From: Burkholderiales bacterium 39-55-53
Lineage (GTDB): Bacteria; Pseudomonadota; Gammaproteobacteria; Burkholderiales; Burkholderiaceae_C
Direction: 5' to 3'
Assembly: GCA_002282445.1 (NCBI GenBank)
Contig: NCJK01000002.1
Coordinates: 124,001 to 188,000, forward strand
DNA length: 64,000 bases
The position numbers were made by a program, and so were the translations under genes. The notes below the pieces were generated by a model that made no database searches, was not told where the DNA came from, and worked only from the letters and a program-made list of their open reading frames with translations. Shown here piece by piece: positions 1 through 8,130 of this stretch. The first letter of the stretch is position 1; each line of letters opens with the position of its first letter.

Positions 1-276
1 AGCGCGGACACGCGCGCCATCGGCAAAACCTAAAGCCAACACACGGCCAGCCACTTCGGGGCGCAACATGATGTTTTGCGAAGAGCGCAAAGTGCCCACT
101 GCTTCGGCGTCATCACGCAAGGCCATTTTTTTAACTTGTCCAATCTCCACCCCTAAAGGGCGAGCGCCTGTTGGAGCAGCGACGTCTGACTTAGGCGACT
201 GCAACCACCAAGCCAAGGTCGAGGCACCCACAATGCCCACGACTGCCACAACGGTATGCAATTTTTTAAAAGCCAT
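1..276 (-). CDS. RND efflux pump periplasmic adaptor subunit (partial, N-terminus only)
   Basis: Only the first 92 codons lie in the window; the gene continues past the left edge. The product begins with a basic stretch and one hydrophobic segment (about residues 6-21) that anchors or exports it. Then comes the family-typical start of the adaptor core, with GTLRSSQNI followed by PEVAGRV, where the first beta-barrel strand leads into the lipoyl/hairpin region. Such membrane-fusion proteins link an inner-membrane RND pump to an outer-membrane channel. The ATG at 276 is the only sensible start. The pump gene would lie beyond the edge. Family call is firm; substrate is unknown. Confidence 0.8.
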   Translation of the reverse strand, partial: MAFKKLHTVVAVVGIVGASTLAWWLQSPKSDVAAPTGARPLGVEIGQVKKMALRDDAEAVGTLRSSQNIMLRPEVAGRVLALGFADGARVRA

Positions 277-344
277 GGGTCAAGTTCTTTATGGTGATCT
301 GAAAGTCAAACTGCAATGTACCAGTGCAACAGGTTGAATGGTGG

Positions 345-797
345 TCACTCACCCGACAAGGCCAGTTCTACGCCCCTATTCGCCAAGCCGTCAGCCCGCT
401 CATTGTCCACATGGCCAGCATGGCCCTTGACCCAATGCCAAGCGATGTCGTGGTCACCTTGGTGGGTCAGCTCATCCAACTGCTGCCAAAGGTCAGCGTT
501 CTTCACAGGCTGCTTGGCTGCGGTGCGCCATCCACGGGCTTTCCAGCCATGAATCCACTCAGTGATACCTTTGCGCACATATTCGCTGTCCAGATACAAC
601 GCCACCTTGCAGGGGCGCTTCAAGGCGCGCAATGCCTCGATCACGGCTAACAACTCCATCCGGTTATTGGTCGTACCCAGCTCGCCGCCAAACAGCTCCT
701 TTTCTTGGCCCGAGGGCGAGCGCAGCAATGCGCCCCAACCGCCAGGACCCGGATTGCCCTTGCAAGCGCCATCTGTGTAAATCTCTACCGTGTTCAT
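345..797 (-). CDS. rnhA: Ribonuclease HI
   Basis: This 150-residue enzyme cleaves the RNA strand of RNA:DNA hybrids, removing primers and R-loops in the cytoplasm. All four acidic active-site positions are visible in context: [11 protein letters not shown] near the N-terminus, NRMEL around residue 47, LYLDSEYV around residue 70 and HVDNERAD around residue 133. Length matches the family. The frame stays open upstream to 1055, but homology starts at [10 protein letters not shown], and the ATG at 797 overlaps the stop of the methyltransferase gene as ATGA. This suggests translational coupling. The methyltransferase-rnhA pairing is common in Burkholderiales. Confidence 0.97.
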   Translation of the reverse strand: MNTVEIYTDGACKGNPGPGGWGALLRSPSGQEKELFGGELGTTNNRMELLAVIEALRALKRPCKVALYLDSEYVRKGITEWIHGWKARGWRTAAKQPVKNADLWQQLDELTHQGDHDIAWHWVKGHAGHVDNERADGLANRGVELALSGE

Positions 798-1582
798 TCC
801 ATTCCTTTGGATGCAGGGCTTGTCGCCGAATGCACCGCTGTGTTGTTGGCCGCACTGGAAGCCGAGGTCACCACGGCCGCAGCGCGCGGTGCTGATTTTT
901 TCCATGCGGGCGACATCAGCCGCATGCCTTGCACACGTTTGACTGCCACCATGCCGTACACCGAGCCCAAAATGGGCCACCAGCGCACACCCGCCTCGTC
1001 CATCCAATCCCAGCGCTGCAGCCAGCGCTCGGTTTTTACCGCAGGCCTGTAGCAACCAAAACTGGTGGACTCCACCTCAAAGCTCAACAGCTTGAGCCAG
1101 TCACGCAATCGACCTTGGCCAATGAAGTTGCCCACATCATGAAAGCCTCGCCGGCAGGTTTTTGTCAGTCCCCAAAGGCTGTTGGGATTGAAGCCGCAAA
1201 TCACCACACGCCCTTCGGGAACCAACACGCGCTCCACCTCACGCAAAGTGGCGTGGGGGTCGTAACTCAGCTCAAGTGTGTGGGGCAGCACCAACAAGTC
1301 CAAGCTGGCGTTGGGAAACGGCAAAGCTTCGTAGTTGGTCAAAATCACATCACGACCCAAAGGCCAAGGCTCGGGATGTGCATCGCTGGCCAGCCAGCGG
1401 TGAGGCATCCGGTTAGCCTGCAAGCCATCGAGCGCGGGGAAGCCCAGTTGCAAGGCATGAAAACCAAAGAGGTCGACCACCGCACGGTCTAAGTAGGTTT
1501 GTTCCCACGCGCACAAATACTGGCCTGCGGGTGAGGCCAGCCAGTCAGGCAAACTATCGTTTTTTAAAGGTGAGGATGACAT
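794..1582 (-). CDS. SAM-dependent methyltransferase-like protein
   Basis: A 262-residue protein of the Methyltransf_11 type that habitually sits between gloB and rnhA in Burkholderiales; its substrate is not known. Visible family marks are the ANRMPHRW block (about residues 57-64), [18 protein letters not shown] (about 86-103) and [11 protein letters not shown] followed by [10 protein letters not shown] clear glycine-rich SAM motif is hard to see. The chosen ATG at 1582 makes its start codon share the palindrome CATG with the divergent gloB start at 1581, so each ribosome-binding region lies inside the other gene. A TTG at 1615 would extend it by 11 residues but looks unlike the family. Confidence 0.82.
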   Translation of the reverse strand: MSSSPLKNDSLPDWLASPAGQYLCAWEQTYLDRAVVDLFGFHALQLGFPALDGLQANRMPHRWLASDAHPEPWPLGRDVILTNYEALPFPNASLDLLVLPHTLELSYDPHATLREVERVLVPEGRVVICGFNPNSLWGLTKTCRRGFHDVGNFIGQGRLRDWLKLLSFEVESTSFGCYRPAVKTERWLQRWDWMDEAGVRWWPILGSVYGMVAVKRVQGMRLMSPAWKKSAPRAAAVVTSASSAANNTAVHSATSPASKGME

Positions 1583-2363
1583 GAAGCTGATTGCACTGCC
1601 CGCGTTCTCTGACAACTACCTGTGGTTATGGCATGACGACCAACTGGCCGTGGTGGTTGACCCCGGTGACGCCGCACCTGTGGTGCAGGCCTTGGCGCAA
1701 AACGGGCTCAAACTTACTGCCATTCTAGTGACCCACCACCATGCCGACCATGTGGGCGGTGTGCGTGAACTACACCTCACCACAGGCGCCCAAGTCTATG
1801 GCCCCGCGGGTGAAGATGTGCCCGCCCCCTTCACCCCGGTCATGCATGGCGATGCGTTTGAAGTGCTAGGTCAAACCGTGCAAGTGTTGGATGTGCCAGG
1901 CCACACAGCCGGCCATGTGGCCTATGTATTACCCAACGCAACGCCGAGCCCTGTGCTGTTTTGTGGCGACACCTTGTTTTCGGGCGGATGCGGCCGTATT
2001 TTTGAAGGCACACCCGCGCAAATGCTGGCTTCATTAGACCTTTTGGCTTCACTCCCCGCATCCACACGGGTGTGTTGCGCCCACGAGTACACTCTATCCA
2101 ACTTGCGATTTGCGCTCGCCGTAGAACCTAGCAACACCGACTTGCAAACCTACGCAGCACACTGCCAGCAACTCAGGGCTCAAGGTGTTCCCACCCTACC
2201 CGCCCAGCTTGGCTTGGAATTGCAAATCAACCCGTTTTTACGGGCTCGACACCCCCATGTGCGACACGCTGTTGCACAGCACGCTGGACTCTCAGCGCTC
2301 GAACAAACCGACGACGTGGCTGTCTTTGCAGCCCTTCGCGAATGGAAGAACGATTTCAAATGA
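1581..2363 (+). CDS. gloB: Hydroxyacylglutathione hydrolase (glyoxalase II)
   Basis: This 260-residue cytoplasmic metallo-beta-lactamase-fold enzyme hydrolyses S-lactoylglutathione to lactate and glutathione, the second step of methylglyoxal detoxification. The di-metal motif THHHADHVGG lies at about residues 51-60. Further ligands are in GHTAGHVAYV, FCGDTLFSGGCGR and CAHEYTLSN, and the C-terminal glutathione-binding tail ends in REWKNDFK. The length is normal. An AAAGGTGAGG sequence upstream can serve as ribosome-binding site. The stop overlaps the mltD start (ATGA), so the two are probably cotranscribed. Confidence 0.96.
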   Translation: MKLIALPAFSDNYLWLWHDDQLAVVVDPGDAAPVVQALAQNGLKLTAILVTHHHADHVGGVRELHLTTGAQVYGPAGEDVPAPFTPVMHGDAFEVLGQTVQVLDVPGHTAGHVAYVLPNATPSPVLFCGDTLFSGGCGRIFEGTPAQMLASLDLLASLPASTRVCCAHEYTLSNLRFALAVEPSNTDLQTYAAHCQQLRAQGVPTLPAQLGLELQINPFLRARHPHVRHAVAQHAGLSALEQTDDVAVFAALREWKNDFK

Positions 2364-3676
2364 GATTTCTACTCGCTGTATTTAGCCTTAGCCTTGCCCT
2401 ACTGACGGGTTGCGCCAACTTGAGCGAACCACAAAGCACAGGCGATCTGAGCCCCATCGCCAAAGGCACTGTGAAACGCGACAGCGTAGCCAAACTCGAC
2501 TTACCCAACGACTTGTGGGAACGCATTCGCAAGGGCTACCAAATGCCCAACCTTGAAAACGAGCTGGCCAACGACAGAACCCAGTGGTACGCCTCCAAGC
2601 CCGACTACCTGCAGCGCATGACCGAGCGCTCTAACAAATACCTGTATCACATCGTTGAAGAACTTGAAGCGCGCAAGATGCCGACCGAGTTGGCCTTGCT
2701 GCCCTTCATTGAGAGCGCGTTCAATCCACAAGCCGTGTCTAGCGCTCGCGCCAGTGGCATGTGGCAGTTCATGCCTAAAACAGGCAAAAGCTTCGACCTG
2801 AAACAAAACGCTTTTCGCGACGATCGCCGTGATGTTCAGGCCTCCACCCGCGCCGCTTTGGACTACCTCGAACGTCTGCACAAAATGTTTGGCGACTGGC
2901 ATTTGGCCTTGGCCGCCTACAACTGGGGCGAAGGCAATGTGGGCAAAGCCATTGCACGCAACAAACGTGCAGGCTTGCCCACCGGCTACACAGACCTGAA
3001 CATGCCCATGGAAACACGCATGTACGTGCCCAAGCTGCAGGCCATGAAAAACATCGTGGGCAATCCGCCTCAATACGGCGTGGAGCTGCCCAGCATTCCT
3101 AACCACCCCTATTTCCAAAGTGTGCCGCTACCACGCGACATGGACGTGAGCGTGGCCGCCAAGCTGGCTGACATCTCTGAACAAGACTTCAAAGCACTCA
3201 ATCCTTCAGCACACCGTCCTGTGTTGCTGGCGGCGGGTTCGCCCAACATCTTGCTGCCATGGGACAACGCCGAAGTGTTCCAACGCAACTACGAAGCTTC
3301 CAGCATTGGACGTATGGCCACATGGACCGCTTGGGTCGCCCCCTCCACCATGAAGGTGGCTGACGCTGCGAAACGCGTGGGCATGAGCGAAGCTGATTTC
3401 CGTGCGGTCAACAACATTCCACCCCGCATGGTCATCAAGGCGGGGTCGGCCCTGCTTATCCCTCGAGGCGCCAATATCTTGGGCGACGTAACTGCCCAAG
3501 TGGCGGATAACGGTCACTTAGATTTGTCACCCGAAGCCGTTGCCAAACGCAAAGCTGCCGGCAAAGGCAGCAAGAATGCCAAGGGTAAAAAAACAGCTTC
3601 AGCCAAAAGCACTGGCAAAAACCCAGCTTCCGGCAAAGGCGATAAAAAAGGCGACCCGAAGGTCGCCAAAAAATAA
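2360..3676 (+). CDS. mltD: Membrane-bound lytic murein transglycosylase D, lipoprotein
   Basis: This 438-residue enzyme cleaves peptidoglycan glycan strands to 1,6-anhydro products at the outer membrane. The ATG at 2360 overlaps the gloB stop and gives a classic lipoprotein signal with lipobox LTGC (Cys18). The frame extends six codons upstream, but that would spoil the signal. The SLT domain carries the catalytic Glu at about residue 118 in PFIESAFNP, followed by SARASGMWQFMP and LAAYNWGEGNV. One LysM-like peptidoglycan-binding unit is visible near residues 330-375, fewer than in E. coli MltD. The C-terminal 50 residues are a Lys/Ala/Ser/Gly-rich basic tail. Confidence 0.94.
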   Translation: MRFLLAVFSLSLALLTGCANLSEPQSTGDLSPIAKGTVKRDSVAKLDLPNDLWERIRKGYQMPNLENELANDRTQWYASKPDYLQRMTERSNKYLYHIVEELEARKMPTELALLPFIESAFNPQAVSSARASGMWQFMPKTGKSFDLKQNAFRDDRRDVQASTRAALDYLERLHKMFGDWHLALAAYNWGEGNVGKAIARNKRAGLPTGYTDLNMPMETRMYVPKLQAMKNIVGNPPQYGVELPSIPNHPYFQSVPLPRDMDVSVAAKLADISEQDFKALNPSAHRPVLLAAGSPNILLPWDNAEVFQRNYEASSIGRMATWTAWVAPSTMKVADAAKRVGMSEADFRAVNNIPPRMVIKAGSALLIPRGANILGDVTAQVADNGHLDLSPEAVAKRKAAGKGSKNAKGKKTASAKSTGKNPASGKGDKKGDPKVAKK

Positions 3677-3712
3677 TCTACAGCGAACGGAAGGCTTCGC
3701 GCCCTCTGCGCT

Positions 3713-4309
3713 TTAAGCGTCCCGCCTGTCCACCAACGCGTGGGCAATGGTTCCCAAGTCCACGTACTCTAGCTCGCTGCCGACAGGTACGCCACGGGCA
3801 AGGCGCGTAACTTGCACACCGCGCTTCTTGAGGGCCTCGCCCAACACATGCGCCGTAGCCTCGCCTTCAGCGGTGAAGTTGGTGGCCAAAATGACTTCTT
3901 TCACCACACCGTCGCTGGCGCGCTCGATGAGTTTTTGCAAGCCAATGTCTTTGGGGCCAAACCCATCCAAGGGGCTGATGCGACCCATCAAGACAAAGTA
4001 CTGCCCCTTGTAGGCGGCAGTGCGCTCGACCGCCGATTGGTCGGCAGGTGTTTCGACTACGCACAAGCGGGTGGTGTCACGCCCCTCATCCAAGCAGGTG
4101 TCGCACACGGGTTGGGTGGTGAAGGTGTGGCAGCGTTCGCAGTGCTGCACTTGGGCTGCGGCTTGGTGCAAGGCTTGAGAAATCATCTCAGCCCCCTCAC
4201 GGTCATGCTGCAGCAAGTGATACGCCATGCGCGAGGCCGATTTCACCCCCACGCCGGGCAAACGGCGCAGGGCCTGAATCAGGCCTTCGAGCACAGACGT
4301 GTCGCTCAT
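3713..4309 (-). CDS. recR: Recombination mediator RecR
   Basis: A 198-residue protein that with RecF/RecO loads RecA on SSB-coated gaps. The order is typical: N-terminal helix-hairpin-helix ([19 protein letters not shown]), a C4 zinc finger (CERCHTF then [10 protein letters not shown]), and a Toprim domain containing CVVETPADQ and [12 protein letters not shown]. Length matches E. coli RecR (about 200). It follows ybaB with no gap (ybaB stop 4310-4312, recR ATG 4309), the usual dnaX-ybaB-recR operon. Confidence 0.97.
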   Translation of the reverse strand: MSDTSVLEGLIQALRRLPGVGVKSASRMAYHLLQHDREGAEMISQALHQAAAQVQHCERCHTFTTQPVCDTCLDEGRDTTRLCVVETPADQSAVERTAAYKGQYFVLMGRISPLDGFGPKDIGLQKLIERASDGVVKEVILATNFTAEGEATAHVLGEALKKRGVQVTRLARGVPVGSELEYVDLGTIAHALVDRRDA

Positions 4310-4633
4310 TTAGAACGGCAGTTTCAGGCCAGGTGGCAAGCCAGCGGTGAGCTTGCTCATCTTGGCTTCGCTGGTTTCAGCGGCTTTGCGCACGGCGTCG
4401 TTGAAGGCGGCAGCCACCAAGTCTTCGAGCATGTCTTTGTCATCGGCCAACAGGCTTGGGTCAATGGTGATGCGTTTGACGTCGTGCTTGCAAGTCATCA
4501 AAACCTTGACCAAACCAGAGCCTGATTCGCCAGTCACTTCAACGAACGCCAATTCGTCTTGTGCCTTTTTCAGGTTTTCTTGCATGGCCTGGGCTTGCTT
4601 CATGAGGCCCGAGAGTTGTCCTTTGTTGAACAT
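4310..4633 (-). CDS. ybaB: Nucleoid-associated protein, YbaB/EbfC family
   Basis: A 107-residue dimeric DNA-binding protein. It shows the family pattern: a helical N-terminus ([19 protein letters not shown]), then the central beta region ([15 protein letters not shown]) and DPSLL, then a C-terminal helix ending LPPGLKLPF. It lies 41 bases after the dnaX stop and abuts recR, as in most proteobacteria. Confidence 0.96.
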   Translation of the reverse strand: MFNKGQLSGLMKQAQAMQENLKKAQDELAFVEVTGESGSGLVKVLMTCKHDVKRITIDPSLLADDKDMLEDLVAAAFNDAVRKAAETSEAKMSKLTAGLPPGLKLPF

Positions 4634-4674
4634 GGTGTTTCCCTTTTACAAACTAAAAAATAAAGCGGTTGGAC

Positions 4675-6570
4675 TTAAAGCGGCTTGATGCTGCCCGGCA
4701 CGATCTTGGCGCCGTAGTCACGCATCAAACTTTGAACATAGGTGTCGTTGAGGATGATGGCCTCGGCCCCAGCTTGACGCTGCGCGGCAGCGGCGGCATT
4801 GCGTTTGGCGGGGCTGTCTTGCACACGGCCCACTTCCACCGTCAGGCGCACAGGGTAGCCCGCGGTTTCGAGCGCTTTTTGCAAACGCTCGCGACTGGTG
4901 CTGCTGTTGAGCGATTCGCGCTCGACGCGAAGCATCCAAGTGTCGGTGTCTCGGGCCACCAATTGAGACTGCAAGCCCAGTTCGCGCACCAAAGCATTGA
5001 TGGTTTCGGCGGCGGACATCTCCATCACCAACTTGTGCCAAAACTCACCTTCGGGCGTGGCCACGATTTGTGGCACTTCGGTAGTGGGCACTTGTGGCTC
5101 AAGCACGGCGCTTGGCTCGGCTTGTTGGCGCACGGGCATGGCCACCACCGCAGCATCTGAATCGTGGTCGTAGCTGGGACTGTCTGAGCCTTCTGGGTCG
5201 TAGCTGGGGTCGTCTTCCCACGGGGCCACTTCACGCGGCTGCATGTCGCGCACGGGCAAGGCTTGCACGGGGGCTGCGGGCTGGGGCTCGGGTTGGCGCT
5301 GGGCAACCACGGGGGGTGCTGGCGGCACTTGTGGCTGAACGGCTGACGGTGCTTGAGCAACAGACTGCGTAATAGGTTGTGCCGCAGCTGAAGCAGGCGA
5401 CAAAGTGGCGCGTTGCGGATTAATTAGAGTTTTTTTTTCAGCCGAGGCCGAAGCAGAGTTGGTAGCTTGAGGTTTAAACGCCAACAATCTCAGCAGCACC
5501 ATCGTCAGTGCCGCGTATTCGTCAGGGGCCAAGCCCAGCTCTTGTCGGCCATGCAAACTCAGGCTGTAGAGAAGCTGGGTTTCGTCGGGTGGCATCACAC
5601 CAGCCAAACGCGCCATCTCGGCGGCTTCGGGGTCTGAGGCATCAGCTTCAGCCATGTCAGGCACAGCTTGCAACACGGCCATGCGCTGCAAGACCATTGA
5701 CATGTCTTCTAGTGTGGCCGCAGCACTCAGGCCATTGAGGCGCAAGGCTTCTGAGGTTTCGACCACCGACTTGCCATCGCCATGAGCCAAGGCCTCGATC
5801 AAACGGAACACATGCGAGCGGTCCGCACTGCCCAGCATTTGACGCACAGCTGCTTCTTGCAACTGGCCACCACCATAGGCAATGGCTTGATCGGTCAAGC
5901 TCAGGGCATCGCGCATGGAACCGCGTGCGGCACGGGCCAACAGGCGCAAAGCCTGCGGCTCAGAATCAATGTTTTCTTGGCCCAACACATGGCCCAAGTG
6001 CTCCAGCACAGTCTCGGGGGCCATGGGGCGCAGGTTGAACTGCAAGCAGCGCGACAGCACGGTGACCGGCACTTTTTGCGGATCGGTCGTGGCGAGCACA
6101 AATTTCAAATATTCAGGCGGCTCTTCCAGCGTCTTCAACATCGCGTTGAACGCGGTGTTGGTGAGCATGTGCACCTCGTCAATCATGAAGACTTTGAAGC
6201 GGCCTTGCACAGGCTTGTAAACGGCCTGCTCCAGCAGGCTCTGCACTTCGTCTACGCCGCGGTTAGACGCTGCGTCCAACTCGGTGTAATCGACAAAGCG
6301 GCCGGCATCAATATCAGTACAGGCTTGGCAGACGCCGCAAGGGTTAGCGGTGATGCCGCCAGTGCCGTCCACGCCTTGGCAATTGAGCGATTTGGCCAGC
6401 ACCCGCGAGACGGTGGTCTTGCCCACGCCGCGCGTACCGGTGAACAGATAGGCGTGGTGCAAACGTTGGGTGGTCAGCGCATTGGTCAGCGCTTGTACGA
6501 CGTGCTCCTGCCCCACCATCTCCGTGAAGGTTTTTGGGCGATATTTGCGGGCGAGCACGAGGTACGACAT
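4675..6570 (-). CDS. dnaX: DNA polymerase III subunit tau (and gamma)
   Basis: This 631-residue clamp-loader ATPase holds the replicase together. The AAA+ module shows Walker A GTRGVGKTT (about residues 45-53), a zinc-binding cysteine cluster (CQGV, CGVCQAC), Walker B MIDEVHML and the SRC motif. A Pro/Ala/Gln-rich linker of about 120 residues separates domains I-III from the C-terminal tau-specific part (from about residue 500) that contacts DnaB and the polymerase. A nine-A run at codons 378-381 can produce the shorter gamma form (see separate entry). dnaX, ybaB and recR form an operon on the minus strand, divergent from ffs. Confidence 0.97.
   Translation of the reverse strand: MSYLVLARKYRPKTFTEMVGQEHVVQALTNALTTQRLHHAYLFTGTRGVGKTTVSRVLAKSLNCQGVDGTGGITANPCGVCQACTDIDAGRFVDYTELDAASNRGVDEVQSLLEQAVYKPVQGRFKVFMIDEVHMLTNTAFNAMLKTLEEPPEYLKFVLATTDPQKVPVTVLSRCLQFNLRPMAPETVLEHLGHVLGQENIDSEPQALRLLARAARGSMRDALSLTDQAIAYGGGQLQEAAVRQMLGSADRSHVFRLIEALAHGDGKSVVETSEALRLNGLSAAATLEDMSMVLQRMAVLQAVPDMAEADASDPEAAEMARLAGVMPPDETQLLYSLSLHGRQELGLAPDEYAALTMVLLRLLAFKPQATNSASASAEKKTLINPQRATLSPASAAAQPITQSVAQAPSAVQPQVPPAPPVVAQRQPEPQPAAPVQALPVRDMQPREVAPWEDDPSYDPEGSDSPSYDHDSDAAVVAMPVRQQAEPSAVLEPQVPTTEVPQIVATPEGEFWHKLVMEMSAAETINALVRELGLQSQLVARDTDTWMLRVERESLNSSTSRERLQKALETAGYPVRLTVEVGRVQDSPAKRNAAAAAQRQAGAEAIILNDTYVQSLMRDYGAKIVPGSIKPL
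5430..5438 (-). promoter_or_regulatory. Slippery A9 run in dnaX, likely gamma/tau frameshift site
   Basis: On the coding strand the run reads GAA AAA AAA ACT beginning at codon 378. Slipping to a tenth A (or a -1 ribosomal shift) gives AAC TCT AAT TAA, and eight A's give CTC TAA. Both alternative frames therefore stop within four codons. The product would be 381-383 residues, just domains I-III, which is what a gamma subunit is. Transcriptional slippage on A9 is known for Thermus dnaX, and ribosomal -1 shifting is known for E. coli dnaX. Confidence 0.7.
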
Positions 6571-6592
6571 AAGCCAAGCATTCTATGTGACC

Positions 6593-6598
6593 TACAAT
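6593..6598 (+). promoter_or_regulatory. Probable -10 element of the ffs promoter
   Basis: TACAAT lies eight bases before the first base of the 4.5S RNA at 6606, the right distance for a sigma-70 start. No convincing -35 hexamer is seen at the expected place. Confidence 0.5.
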
Positions 6599-6605
6599 AG
6601 ACCTT

Positions 6606-6699
6606 GACGGGCCTCCTCACATGGTGAAGCGGCCAACCGGGTCAGGTGGGGAACCAAGCAGCCCTAACTGTGGAGTCAGTGCTGAGGGTCGGGCCCGTC
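6606..6699 (+). ncRNA. ffs: 4.5S signal recognition particle RNA
   Basis: The RNA of the bacterial SRP binds Ffh and targets membrane proteins to FtsY and the translocon. The conserved Ffh-binding hairpin is readable: GGTCAGGTGG, the GGAA tetraloop at 6650-6653, then CCAAGCAGCC. The ends pair perfectly as GACGGGC (6606-6612) with GCCCGTC (6693-6699). About 94 nt is normal for the short SRP RNA. A T-rich stretch follows from 6703. Everything from the tetraloop to the 3' end is duplicated at 13715-13767 because an element integrated here. The 3' half of the working gene is therefore probably element-derived. Confidence 0.92.
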
Positions 6700-6702
6700 A
6701 CC
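6650..6702 (+). repeat. Left attachment repeat (attL core), within ffs
   Basis: 53 bases identical to 13715-13767. The repeat starts exactly at the GGAA tetraloop of the SRP hairpin and runs three bases past the end of the RNA. The crossover must lie somewhere inside it. Confidence 0.88.
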
Positions 6703-6765
6703 TTTTCTTCCTCAAATGAGGCTAGTCAAGGCTTAGCCGACATCCTCTGTCTGCCAATCGCTGAT

Positions 6766-6790
6766 TTGTGTCACCTAGCTGTGTCACTTT
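6766..6790 (+). repeat. Putative integrase arm-type site, left
   Basis: TTGTGTCAC, five bases, then TGTGTCACTTT. The same two words with the same five-base gap recur at 13644-13668 near the other end, in the same orientation. The site lies 63 bases inside the left repeat and upstream of the integrase start, suiting integrase or accessory-factor binding. Confidence 0.55.
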
Positions 6791-6814
6791 GGTCTAACCC
6801 AATCAGCACACACC

Positions 6815-7996
6815 ATGGCAACTACGACAGGACTCTTTCGCAGAAACGGACACTTCTACGTTCGTGTACTACTACCACTTCAGCACCCTCTTCGTCTGAC
6901 AGGCAAGTCCCGCATCGTAAAAAGTCTAGGGACAAGTTCACCAAATGAAGCAAAGGTACGAGCACTAGAGACAAGACTCAAGATCCTTAAGAACTTAGAC
7001 ACGTCTGTGCAATGGGCGGCACTTAGACCAACCATTCCTATCTTGGCTCCAACGACTCACTCGCTTCGAGAGATCTTCGAGAAATGGAGGCAGTCACACC
7101 CTCGAAGCACCGACAGTATCAACTCCTGCGATAGATCACTCAAACTGTTTGAAAACCTTGTGGGCAACATAGCTGTTGAGCAAGTAGACAGAGCCATGGG
7201 TGCACAATTCAAAACTCATTTATTGCAGCTAGATACGACCCCCAAGACTGCCCGAGATCGACTCATATGGGTCAAGTCATTGTTAAATTACGCCCACAGG
7301 GACTTAGAACTGACTAGCCGCAACGTATGGAACGGTATAGACATCAGCTTCAAAACAACTAAGCGCAGAAGACCATGGTCGGAGGAGGAGTTAAACACCC
7401 TCTTCTCACAACCTCTGTTTACAGAAAAGAAGCTTCCAAGAAACAAGAAAGCAGGAGGTTGGGCGGCATATTGGGTTCCACTCATTGCAGTGTTTTCAGG
7501 CGCACGAGTCAGCGAGATTTGCCAGCTAACTGCGGATGACATTGACACAAACACAAGCCACCCAACCATCAAAATCAGAAGTAGGTCTGAAGATCAGCGC
7601 TTAAAGACCGTCAATGCGGAGCGTGACATACCGATACACCCTCAACTCATTGAACTTGGTTTTCTGAAGTATGTCGAACAAATCAAAAGCGCCCCTGCTG
7701 CAAACAACCTATGGCCTGACCTGCCTAAACGTAACGAGCGCAGTGGTGGTTATTTCAGTCAATGGTTCGGCGAGTACCTCAAAACTCTTCAACTGAATGG
7801 TGAAGTGGACTTTCATAGCTTCAGACACACAGTGCGGACACAACTGGTTCTCAAAGATGTTTCTGAAATTGCAATTGACCGCTTGTTGGGCCACTCACAC
7901 ACAGGCAGCGTTGGTTCTCGGACTTACACACACATTGACTCTCAGTTACCAACGGTGGTTTGCAAAATTAGCTATCAATTCAATTTGAATAATTAA
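6815..7996 (+). CDS. Tyrosine recombinase / site-specific integrase
   Basis: A 393-residue integrase. The N-terminal arm-binding region begins GLFRRNGHFYVRV, as in phage-type integrases with a DUF6538-like start. A SAM-like core-binding domain spans about residues 85-175. The catalytic domain has the first Arg in FSGARVSEIC (about residue 231), HxxR in FHSFRHTVR (about 334-337), His in LLGHSHTGS and the nucleophile Tyr in SRTYTHI (about 371). The set R-H-R-H-Y is complete, so it should be active. Its position just inside the ffs repeat, reading away from ffs, indicates that it integrates the element into ffs. Confidence 0.93.
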   Translation: MATTTGLFRRNGHFYVRVLLPLQHPLRLTGKSRIVKSLGTSSPNEAKVRALETRLKILKNLDTSVQWAALRPTIPILAPTTHSLREIFEKWRQSHPRSTDSINSCDRSLKLFENLVGNIAVEQVDRAMGAQFKTHLLQLDTTPKTARDRLIWVKSLLNYAHRDLELTSRNVWNGIDISFKTTKRRRPWSEEELNTLFSQPLFTEKKLPRNKKAGGWAAYWVPLIAVFSGARVSEICQLTADDIDTNTSHPTIKIRSRSEDQRLKTVNAERDIPIHPQLIELGFLKYVEQIKSAPAANNLWPDLPKRNERSGGYFSQWFGEYLKTLQLNGEVDFHSFRHTVRTQLVLKDVSEIAIDRLLGHSHTGSVGSRTYTHIDSQLPTVVCKISYQFNLNN

Positions 7997-8016
7997 TACA
8001 AATCAAGCAAAAAACA

Positions 8017-8044
8017 TTGACAAATCTATAAATACGAGTAAAAT
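8017..8044 (+). promoter_or_regulatory. Sigma-70 promoter of the HTH gene with overlapping palindrome
   Basis: TTGACA (8017-8022), a 16-base spacer and TAAAAT (8039-8044) form a near-consensus promoter. A perfect palindrome GAGTA-AAA-TACTC (8036-8048) covers the -10 element and would suit a repressor operator. It drives the gene at 8131, which has a good AGGAG ribosome-binding site. Confidence 0.6.
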
Positions 8045-8130
8045 ACTCAACATAGCGCCCTTACTCGATTGGACAACGCTGTAACCACCTTTTCGGGCAA
8101 TTACGCCCATTTTTTAGGAGTTGCACGTCC

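Noticed and set aside
345-1055. 236-residue extended form of RNase HI
   Set aside because: The extra 86 residues are a shadow of the methyltransferase gene; homology begins at the ATG at 797 with an ATGA overlap.
2501-3118. 205-residue minus-strand frame opposite mltD
   Set aside because: A codon-bias shadow with no recognisable domain, no ribosome-binding site and a certain gene on the other strand.
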